A DNA stretch of 38,798 bases. Source: CAYLLT01 sp964591605 (GTDB lineage Bacteria > Planctomycetota > Phycisphaerae > UBA1845 > PWPN01). Numbering within the stretch: the stretch's first letter is position 1; every line of letters starts with the position of its first letter. Positions 32,702-38,798 of this stretch are shown piece by piece. Location of the stretch: NCBI GenBank assembly GCA_964591605.1, contig CAZQEN010000024.1, forward strand, positions 1 to 38,798, in the 5' to 3' direction. A program made the position numbers and the translations under genes. The notes beneath the pieces were generated by a model. That model saw only the letters and a program-made list of their open reading frames with translations. It was not told where the DNA came from and searched no databases.

Positions 32702-33923
32702 TGGAGTCATGAGTCCCTGCAGCATTGACGACCACCGGTTGTGACTGGGCCTTGCCGCCGCGTCGAGGCATCTCCGCGCGCTGCGGCGTGACCGGCTTGC
32801 CCGGCCTCGCCCGCTGAATCCCGTTGACGATGACCCACTCACCTGCCTGCAGACCGTCGGTGATGACGCGAAGCCCGTCGTCCTGAAGCCGGCCCATCTG
32901 AACCGCTCGATAGGCAACCGTACTCTTGTCGTCCACCACGTAGACGTATTTCTGACCCTGGTCCGTCGCGATGGCCCGGTCGCTGACCAGCAGAGACTGC
33001 AGCGGATCACTGGTCGGAACGCGCACGCGGGTGAACAGCCCCGGCTTGAACGTGCGCCGGCTGTTATCCAGCGTCGCCCGCAGCCGGATCGTGCCGGTCG
33101 TCGGGTTGACCTTGTTGTCGGCAAAGTCGATTACACCCGCATGCGGGAAACCCTCTTCGTGTGACAGTCCGACCTGAACGGTGATCTTTGCCTCCGCGAG
33201 GGTGGGCAGCTTGGTCCCTTCGGGCCGTGATTTGCGGGCCTGTTCCAGAAAACGCAGCAGCGAGCGCTCGTCGACGTCGAAATAGACATACATCGGGTCG
33301 AGCGAGACGATCGTCGTCAGAAGTGAATCCTCGCCCGCGCCCGCCTGCACCAGGTTGCCCTTGGTGATCAGTGCCCGGCCCACCTGCCCGTCGATCGGCG
33401 CCTTGATGGTGGAGAACTCGAGATCCAGATTCGCCCGGTCGATCTGAGCGTCGGACGAAGAGATCGCCGCCTTGGCTTCGCCCAGCTCCGCCCGTGCCTT
33501 GTCCAGATCCTGCGCACTGGCCGCGCCCGAGGGGACGAGGCCCTCATAGCGTTTCACATCGGCCTGGGCCCGGGCCATCTTGGCCTCCCACTGGGCCTTC
33601 TGACCTTTGGCGTTTTCCAGCTCCGCCTTGAACGGCCGCGGGTCGATCTGGAAGAGAAGGTCGCCCTTTTTGACCTCCTGGCCGTCCTTGAAGTCAATCT
33701 CGTCGAGATAACCGCGAACCCGCGCCCGGACCTCGACGGTCTCGGCCGATTCCGTCCGGCCGGTGTACTCGCCGTAATCGGTGACCTCGCGCCCGACGAC
33801 CTGAGCCACCGTCACCTCCGGAGGCTGGGCAGTGGGAGCAGCCTGGGCAGTCTCGTCCGACCGGCAGCCGGTCAGAACCACTGCAGCGAATAGAGCGCAC
33901 AGGGCGCTCTTCCATGGATACAT
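32694..33923 (-). CDS. RND efflux periplasmic adaptor (membrane fusion protein) lipoprotein
   Basis: A 409-aa AcrA/MexA-type adaptor linking the RND pump to the outer-membrane channel. The signal peptide ends in lipobox LTGC (Cys20). The lipoyl halves (VRARVRGYLDEIDFKDGQEVKKGDLLFQID and LEFSTIKAPIDGQVGRALITKGNLV) flank a helical hairpin, and beta-barrel and membrane-proximal domains follow. GGAGG lies 6 nt before the ATG at 33923. Longer in-frame starts up to 34130 are not supported. It is the first gene of the pump operon. No TetR/MarR regulator is adjacent, and the divergent neighbour is a histidine kinase. The last codons and stop lie within a repeat element. Confidence 0.94.
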   Translation of the reverse strand: MYPWKSALCALFAAVVLTGCRSDETAQAAPTAQPPEVTVAQVVGREVTDYGEYTGRTESAETVEVRARVRGYLDEIDFKDGQEVKKGDLLFQIDPRPFKAELENAKGQKAQWEAKMARAQADVKRYEGLVPSGAASAQDLDKARAELGEAKAAISSSDAQIDRANLDLEFSTIKAPIDGQVGRALITKGNLVQAGAGEDSLLTTIVSLDPMYVYFDVDERSLLRFLEQARKSRPEGTKLPTLAEAKITVQVGLSHEEGFPHAGVIDFADNKVNPTTGTIRLRATLDNSRRTFKPGLFTRVRVPTSDPLQSLLVSDRAIATDQGQKYVYVVDDKSTVAYRAVQMGRLQDDGLRVITDGLQAGEWVIVNGIQRARPGKPVTPQRAEMPRRGGKAQSQPVVVNAAGTHDSTQ

Positions 33924-34542
33924 GTTCGACCTCCAGACACGAGTCGGATGAACGGGTTGTTTCGGGCGGACAGCGAGCGGGGAAGACGTGCGCGCGGCGT
34001 CCGGCGCGGGTTCGCCAGCGATTCGAAGCGGATTGCGTTCGTCTCCAGGCTCGCTCATGGTTTCGGCTGTGCCCACTGAGAAGATGGGTTTGCCCGCCGC
34101 TTGGGGCGGGGCGCCCGGCGGCTGATACACGGTGACTCGTGCGCCGCGCTCAGCACACAGCGGCAGCCGCGCCGGTCAGCCCGACCCCGCAGAGACTAAG
34201 CGAGGCTGGACGGGTCGTCACCTCGTAAAATTACGGGAAACAAAATCGAAATCTACGAATGGACAACAAAGAACCATGGATTCGCGTTGTCTGCCGCTTC
34301 GCGCCGCCCCCCCTCCCGAGATCCCCGTCTGCTCCGCCACTGCCGTCGACCGTCCCATGGGCTGGGCGTCCGGCTTTGAAACGCTCAGGAGCGGAAGCTA
34401 AACTGGGGCTTGGCGCCGGGTGCATGACGGTTTGACGCACATGACAGGCCTCAGAGCTCCACGCGCTCGACCCGCCGGCGCCTGGACTGCCAATGCCCGT
34501 GTGTCGGCGCAGCGGAGATCCGACGGCCGCGGAGTGCGATTC
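33924..34542. other. 619-nt divergent intergenic region
   Basis: Lies between the efflux operon (minus) and the kinase-regulator operon (plus) and should hold both promoters. It contains conserved motif copy B at 34216-34258. No sigma-70 boxes stand out and the short open frames here lack ribosome-binding sites and recognisable content. If the kinase starts upstream of 34543, part of this stretch is coding. Confidence 0.65.
34216..34258 (+). promoter_or_regulatory. conserved 43-bp motif, copy B
   Basis: Reads CGTCACCTCG, TAAAATTACG, 11 variable bases ending in T, then CGAAATCTACGA. The first box is identical to copies A and C, and both TACG elements keep the same 22-bp spacing. The first half-site here is a near dyad, CGTAA/AA/TTACG. 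It is about 290 nt from each flanking start (33923 and 34543). Confidence 0.65.
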
Positions 34543-36333
34543 GTGAGGATCAGGCTGCCCATCTCGCTTGTCCTCGCCACTGCGCTGGTGACAGCCGCGG
34601 CGAGGGCGGCAGATGCACCGGCCAGCGCTGCAGCCCATCTTCCGGCAAAGCGGATTCTGATCCTGCACTCCTTCAGCCGCGATTTCGCCCCGTACAGCGT
34701 TCTCTCGACCGCCTTCAAGACCGAACTCGTCCGTGTGTTTTCCGGGCCGGTCCAATTCTACGAGATCTCGCTGGATGCCGTTCGGCTCGATTCTGTGGAG
34801 GAAGAGCAGTCTGCTGTCAACTTCCTGAAAGTCCGCTTCGCCCAGCACCCGCCCGCTCTGGTGGTGCCGCTGGGGGGCCCTGCCGCCCTGTTCATTGTCC
34901 GAAACCGCCAGCGGCTGTTTCCGGACACGCCGACGCTCCTGGTGGGCGTGGACGAACGCCATCTGAGAACGGTCCAGTTGGGGCCGCGCGATGCGGCGGT
35001 CAGGACCTCCATGAATCTCGCTGCGCTGCTCGGCAACATCTTTCAGGTTCTGCCCCAGACGACGCACCTTGTGATCGTGCTGGGCGGCACGCCGCTGGAG
35101 AGATTCTGGCGCGGCGAATTCGAGAAGGAGATCGGTCGGCTGGGCAGGCCGGTCTCCGTGACGTGGTGCAACGACCTGTCGCTTCAGCAGATCCAGGCGC
35201 AAGCGGCCATTCTCCCCGACCACTCGGCCATTCTCTATGGACTGATGGTGGTCGATGGAGCCGGCGTACCCCATGAACACGACGCTGCCCTCACCGCCAT
35301 TCATCGCGCCGCGCGGGCGCCGCTGTTCGGTGCATTCGAGAGCCAACTGGGGCTTGGAATCGTCGGCGGACCCCTCCTCTCCACCCAGGAGGTAGGCCGA
35401 CAGGCGGCCCGGACCGCACGCGAGATGCTGGCGGATGGAAGTACGCCCGTCGGGCGCGCCGCGATCGGACTGGGTCGTCCGGTCTACGACTGGCGCGAGT
35501 TGAATCGCTGGGGGATCAGCGAGCAGCGACTACCCGCGGACCACACGATTCTGTACAGACCCCTGTCGCGATGGCAGGAATACGGGGGCGTCATTCTCAT
35601 TGTTGCCAGTGCGTTTGTGCTGCAGAGCGTTCTCATTGCCGCCCTGCTGCTGCAGCGGAGCAAGCGCCGCCGGGCTGAGCGGGATTCCCGCTCCCTGGCC
35701 GGCCGCCTGCTCACCGCGCACGAGGATGAACATCGTCGACTCGCCCGGGAATTGCACGACGATCTGACCCAGCGCCTCGCCCGGTTGACGATTGATGTCG
35801 CCCGACTGGAGCAGTCATCGGCCAACCCCGCCGGGCAGCAGCAGGCGGTCGCGGTCCGCGATGAGCTGGTGCGCCTGAGCGAGGATGTTCACGCCCTCTC
35901 CTATCGGCTGCACCCCTCCATGCTGGACGACCTGGGCCTGGTGGATGCGCTCAGGGCGGAGTGCAACAGCTTCTGGCGGCGCGAGTCGATCCCGGTTCAG
36001 ATCCATGCGCAAGACCTGAGGACTCCGGTGCCGCGCGAGATGGCACTCTGCCTGTATCGCATCACACAGGAGGCGCTGCGGAACGTGGCCCGCCATGCCC
36101 GCGCTCGCGCGGTGGATGTATCGCTGAGGCAGGCCGATGGGGGTGTGCAACTCGCGATCAGCGACGATGGCATCGGCTTTGATCCTCAGGAAAACCGTGC
36201 TCGACCGAGCCTGGGGCATGCCAGCATGCGCGAGCGCGTTCACCTGCTCGGCGGCGAACTCGATATCGAGAGCACTCCCGGCCACGGAAGCACCATCTCG
36301 GCCTGGGTCCCGTTGAAGGGGGTATCCTCATGA
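34543..36333 (+). CDS. NarL-type sensor histidine kinase with ABC-substrate-binding-like sensor
   Basis: A 596-aa membrane kinase from a GTG at 34543, chosen because GGAG lies 8 nt upstream and it yields a clean signal peptide (VLATALVTAAARA). An in-frame ATG at 34441 or 34420 would add 34-41 residues without a ribosome-binding site. The periplasmic part (about 25-340) begins RILILHSFSRDFAPY and resembles ABC-type substrate-binding sensors. A membrane helix follows at about 350-370. HisKA_3 has phospho-His405 in ARELHDDLTQ. The HATPase has N-box Asn514 in EALRNVARHA and G-box DDGIGFD. It overlaps the response regulator by 4 nt (ATGA), so they form a cognate pair. The ligand is unknown. Confidence 0.9.
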   Translation: MRIRLPISLVLATALVTAAARAADAPASAAAHLPAKRILILHSFSRDFAPYSVLSTAFKTELVRVFSGPVQFYEISLDAVRLDSVEEEQSAVNFLKVRFAQHPPALVVPLGGPAALFIVRNRQRLFPDTPTLLVGVDERHLRTVQLGPRDAAVRTSMNLAALLGNIFQVLPQTTHLVIVLGGTPLERFWRGEFEKEIGRLGRPVSVTWCNDLSLQQIQAQAAILPDHSAILYGLMVVDGAGVPHEHDAALTAIHRAARAPLFGAFESQLGLGIVGGPLLSTQEVGRQAARTAREMLADGSTPVGRAAIGLGRPVYDWRELNRWGISEQRLPADHTILYRPLSRWQEYGGVILIVASAFVLQSVLIAALLLQRSKRRRAERDSRSLAGRLLTAHEDEHRRLARELHDDLTQRLARLTIDVARLEQSSANPAGQQQAVAVRDELVRLSEDVHALSYRLHPSMLDDLGLVDALRAECNSFWRRESIPVQIHAQDLRTPVPREMALCLYRITQEALRNVARHARARAVDVSLRQADGGVQLAISDDGIGFDPQENRARPSLGHASMRERVHLLGGELDIESTPGHGSTISAWVPLKGVSS

Positions 36334-36971
36334 ATCGCCCGCGCATCCTGCTCGCCGATGATCATCAGATGGTGGCCGAGGGCCTCAGGGACCTCCTGGC
36401 GGTCGAGTTCGACGTGGTGGGTCTGGTGGCAGACGGCCGGGCCATGATCGAAGCGGCCCGGAAGCTCCGGCCGGATGTCATCGTGGCGGACATCACCATG
36501 CCGCAGATTAACGGCATTGAGGCGATGGTGGAGCTGAAGAAGAGCGACCCGAAGGTGAAGGTCGTGTTCCTCACCATGCACCGGGACGCTACGTACGCCA
36601 GCCGCGCACTCGAAGCCGGTGCAAGCGGCTTTGTTCTCAAGCATTCGGCCCCGACCGAGCTGATCGTTGCCATTCGCGCCGCCCTGAATCATCAGACGTT
36701 CATCACGCCCACGCTCGCGGCCGAGGTCCTCGATGCGGCTCGGCGCGGTTCTTCGGGCAGCGAGAACCCCTTCGAGTCCCTCACGCATCGCCAGCGCCAA
36801 ATCCTCCAGCTCCTGGCCGAGGGACGCTCGGCCAAGGAGATCGGCCAGCAACTGGACATCTCCCCCCGCACCGTCGAGTTTCACAAGTACCGCATGATGG
36901 AGCTCTTACACCTGTCCAACAGCGCGGAGCTCATCCACTTTGCGATCAAATCGGGCATCGTGGCCATCTGA
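36330..36971 (+). CDS. LuxR/NarL-family response regulator
   Basis: A 213-aa DNA-binding regulator, the partner of the kinase it overlaps by 4 nt. The receiver (about 4-120) has acidic pair DD10-11, phospho-Asp54 in IVADITMPQ, Thr in FLTMHRD and Lys in FVLKHSAP. The HTH domain (about 145-205) has LTHRQRQILQLLAEGRSAKEI and SPRTVEFHKYRMM, the recognition-helix region of the family. All key residues are present. Motif copies B and C flank this two-gene unit, so autoregulation through that motif is a reasonable hypothesis. The stop is followed at once by a word-repeat. Confidence 0.95.
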   Translation: MNRPRILLADDHQMVAEGLRDLLAVEFDVVGLVADGRAMIEAARKLRPDVIVADITMPQINGIEAMVELKKSDPKVKVVFLTMHRDATYASRALEAGASGFVLKHSAPTELIVAIRAALNHQTFITPTLAAEVLDAARRGSSGSENPFESLTHRQRQILQLLAEGRSAKEIGQQLDISPRTVEFHKYRMMELLHLSNSAELIHFAIKSGIVAI

Positions 36972-37097
36972 GAGAGTCGAAAACCGAAAGTCGAACGCCG
37001 AAAGCCGGAATCTGAGGCATCATCGGTGGGAAGCCGAAAGTCGAAACGTAAGGTTTGATGTCATTTTGATTTTCGACTTTCGATTTTCGACTTTCCG
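36972..37097. repeat. degenerate inverted word-repeat after the response regulator
   Basis: Words such as CCGAAAGTCGAA recur near 36984 and 37034 and the inverse TTTTCGACTTTCGA lies at about 37069-37085. It is a loose inverted structure directly after the TGA stop. It may serve as an end-of-transcript structure, though no standard terminator shape is clear. Confidence 0.6.
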
Positions 37098-37104
37098 CCC
37101 TGCC

Positions 37105-37147
37105 TCGTAGTTTTTCATATCTGGACTCGTAGTTTTGCGAGGTGACG
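37105..37147 (-). promoter_or_regulatory. conserved 43-bp motif, copy C
   Basis: Read on the minus strand: CGTCACCTCG, CAAAACTACG, 11 variable bases ending in T, then GAAAAACTACGA. It matches copy A at all but one position of the conserved boxes. It ends about 110 nt before the lone receiver gene at 37257. In all three copies the CGTCACCTCG end points to a gene start (stress protein, efflux adaptor, lone receiver). Confidence 0.7.
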
Positions 37148-37256
37148 CCGGTGCCCCCTGCGAATAGGTTGCTCCTGTGCGACAATCGGCGCTCGGCCAT
37201 CGCTGGCGGCTGTCTGCTGAACTTGGAATGCCAAGGGCTTCTCCTTCTGGGCTGTC

Positions 37257-37739
37257 ATGATCGACCACCTTGACCGTTGCGTCCTGCTGGCAGACCGGCA
37301 TCACGGCCTGATTGAGGGCGTGCGATCGCTGCTCGGAACGGTGTTTGAAACCGTGGTGATGGTGGCGGATGTTCCTTCGCTGCTGCAGGGCGCCGAGCGG
37401 CTGCAGCCCGCGCTGGCCATCGTGGACGTCTCGCTGGGGCCGGGCGATGCCGCCGCGCTGGCCCGTCAGCTTCACAGCCGGTTTCCGGGGCTCAAGGTGC
37501 TCTTTCTCACCGTGCACGACGAACCGACGATCGCGGCCACGCTGATGGAGGCAGGTGCGGCAGGGATTGTTCTGAAAAGGGAGATCGCCGGCCACCTTCT
37601 CGCCGCCGTCGATGCCGTGCTGAGCAGCCGCACCTACGTCTCGCCGGGGATGGGCCTGCATTTCCCGCCCGGCCCGACCGCCCAGCCCGGGCATCCATCG
37701 GACGCGGCAGGATGCATGAGGCCCGACGTCGGCAATTGA
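37257..37739 (+). CDS. stand-alone receiver protein, partly degenerate
   Basis: A 160-aa receiver domain without HTH. Phospho-Asp57 (AIVDVSL), Thr in FLTVHDE and Lys in IVLKREI are kept, but the acidic pair reads LADRHH, so the second acidic residue is Arg and metal binding may be weak. The last 30 residues are Pro/Gly-rich and disordered-looking. It resembles the receiver of the NarL-type regulator just upstream (same LADxHxxLxEGxRxLL pattern) and may be a duplicated, truncated relative. It could act as a phosphate sink or dimer partner for that regulator (inference). The ribosome-binding site before the ATG is weak. Confidence 0.85.
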   Translation: MIDHLDRCVLLADRHHGLIEGVRSLLGTVFETVVMVADVPSLLQGAERLQPALAIVDVSLGPGDAAALARQLHSRFPGLKVLFLTVHDEPTIAATLMEAGAAGIVLKREIAGHLLAAVDAVLSSRTYVSPGMGLHFPPGPTAQPGHPSDAAGCMRPDVGN

Positions 37740-37816
37740 GAATGGCACGAAGTTCCCAATGATTGGCTGATGATGGTTTTCTAAAGTTGCATTGAACCTG
37801 TTCTGGAGGACAAATC

Positions 37817-38798
37817 ATGATCCACCTTTCCGGATTCCTGCTGGCTGTGGCGTCAGCATTGCAGGCCGCCCCTGCCGCACAACCCGCGCAGGCGGAGGAT
37901 GAGCGGGCGATTCGCCAGTTGGCCGCACAGTACGTCGAGGAGTACAACCGCGGCGATCTGGATGCGGTCATGCGCCGATACGCTCCGGATGCCGACTATG
38001 ACATGGGCGATGGCCAGGTGCTCAGCGGCCGGGAGGCGATCCGCAAGAACCTCAAGGAGACCCTTGCTGCTGGTGGCGGGGCCAAACTCGCCCTGGACAT
38101 CAAATCGATCCGCTTCGCGCGAAACCGCGCGATCGAAACCGGCGTAGCCACACTGACGCCCCGGGAGAGCCAGGCCGAGACGAGCCCGTATCGCGCGATC
38201 CATGCCCGCCAGCCCGATGGCACGTGGCTGATCACCCACGTCGGCCCGGACGTGGCGGCGGAGGGATCTGAAGCGGGTCCGCTCGAGCAGCTCGCCTGGC
38301 TGATCGGCTCCTGGTCGGATGCCGAGGATAACGTGCGCAGCGTCTGCTCGTGGACGAAGAATCGCCGGTTCATCCTGAGGTCATTCGTTGTGATCGCCAA
38401 AGACGAGACGGAACTGCAGGTCAGCGAGGTGATCGGCTGGGATCCGTCGGACAACGTCGTGCGATCGTGGGTCTTTGACTCCGATGGCGGTTTCGGACAG
38501 AGCGTCTGGGGCCGCAAGGGCGAGGATTGGGTGATCTCGGCGAAAGGCGTGCTGGCCGACGGCGGCCGTGCGTCCGCGGTCCACATCTTGCACCCGATCG
38601 ACAAGGACACCTTCACCTGGTCGTCCATCGACCGGGACGTGGACGGCAGCATGCTGCCGGATATCGATGATATCAAGCTGGTCCGTGCGGAGACTCAGCC
38701 TGCCGCCGATGCCGCCGACGAGCCTTCGCTGCGGCGAAGCGGCCTGAGCCGCGCGAACGGGAGGCCGGACTGGGCGGCGATCGCCTGCGCGATCTGGA
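37817..38798 (+). CDS. exported SnoaL/NTF2-like protein (3' end outside window)
   Basis: A predicted exported protein with a short signal peptide (FLLAVASALQAAPA). The first part (about 28-140, ERAIRQLAAQYVEEYNRGDLDAVMRRYAPDADY) fits the SnoaL/DUF4440 NTF2-like fold. A second region (about 155-290), beginning LEQLAWLIGSW, looks like a beta-rich domain often found after it in planctomycete proteins. 327 codons are visible without a stop. GGAGGA lies 6 nt before the ATG at 37817. No catalytic residues can be assigned. Confidence 0.8.
   Translation, partial: MIHLSGFLLAVASALQAAPAAQPAQAEDERAIRQLAAQYVEEYNRGDLDAVMRRYAPDADYDMGDGQVLSGREAIRKNLKETLAAGGGAKLALDIKSIRFARNRAIETGVATLTPRESQAETSPYRAIHARQPDGTWLITHVGPDVAAEGSEAGPLEQLAWLIGSWSDAEDNVRSVCSWTKNRRFILRSFVVIAKDETELQVSEVIGWDPSDNVVRSWVFDSDGGFGQSVWGRKGEDWVISAKGVLADGGRASAVHILHPIDKDTFTWSSIDRDVDGSMLPDIDDIKLVRAETQPAADAADEPSLRRSGLSRANGRPDWAAIACAIW

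Noticed and set aside
34231..35346. Minus-strand open frame opposite the histidine kinase sensor region
   Set aside because: Low-complexity product without a ribosome-binding site. The kinase frame on the plus strand is well supported.
37742..37757. TGGCAC followed by GAAGT as a possible sigma-54 promoter before the SnoaL-like gene
   Set aside because: The -12 element lacks the required GC (it reads TCCC), so the match is only half a promoter.

Overview
The window is GC-rich, densely coded DNA from a Gram-negative-type bacterium. It has lipobox lipoproteins, an RND efflux pump with an outer-membrane factor, a periplasmic multihaem cytochrome and a type I sulfatase. The sulfatase, the many lipoproteins and above all several families of short GC-rich palindromic repeats in the gaps (and inside genes) suggest a planctomycete, perhaps of the Phycisphaerae type. 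This is an inference from style and not a phylogenetic result. No rRNA, tRNA, CRISPR array, prophage or insertion sequence was seen.

Layout. (1) 1-6608, minus strand: a sulfatase cut by the window edge, then a run ordered by transcription as tandem universal stress protein, 6-phosphofructokinase, patatin-like lipoprotein, PilT/PilU-type ATPase and a small STAS protein. (2) 7029-16367, plus strand: a complete chemosensory operon, Hpt-STAS, hybrid CheA, CheW, MCP, CheB, CheR. (3) 16437-33923, minus strand: a receiver-PP2C phosphatase convergent with cheR, a SulP-STAS transporter, a bestrophin-like (DUF4239) membrane protein, an APP1/HAD lipoprotein and an unknown lipoprotein, a nine-haem cytochrome, a metallo-beta-lactamase/beta-CASP protein fused to a LOG-family domain, PPK2, and a three-gene efflux pump (MFP, RND, OMF). 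(4) 34543-38798, plus strand: a histidine kinase with an ABC-substrate-binding-like sensor, its LuxR/NarL response regulator, a lone receiver protein, and an SnoaL-like exported protein cut by the window end.

How it may fit together. The chemosensory operon is flanked by partner-switching parts: a stand-alone STAS protein beside the pilus ATPase, a STAS domain fused to an Hpt domain, and a PP2C phosphatase with a receiver. This suggests that the CheA phosphorelay reports to a STAS/PP2C switch and perhaps to type IV pili rather than, or besides, flagella. No CheY-only protein or flagellar gene is present. Separately, a conserved 43-bp motif with fixed internal spacing occurs three times: between the stress/PFK operon and the chemosensory operon, between the efflux operon and the kinase, and between the two response-regulator genes. 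It is the best candidate here for an undescribed regulon, possibly run by the NarL-type regulator next to two of the copies.

A second theme is repeat invasion of genes. Palindromic repeats sit in frame inside cheA and inside the signal-peptide region of the outer-membrane factor. At four other genes the stop codon lies within or at the edge of a repeat.
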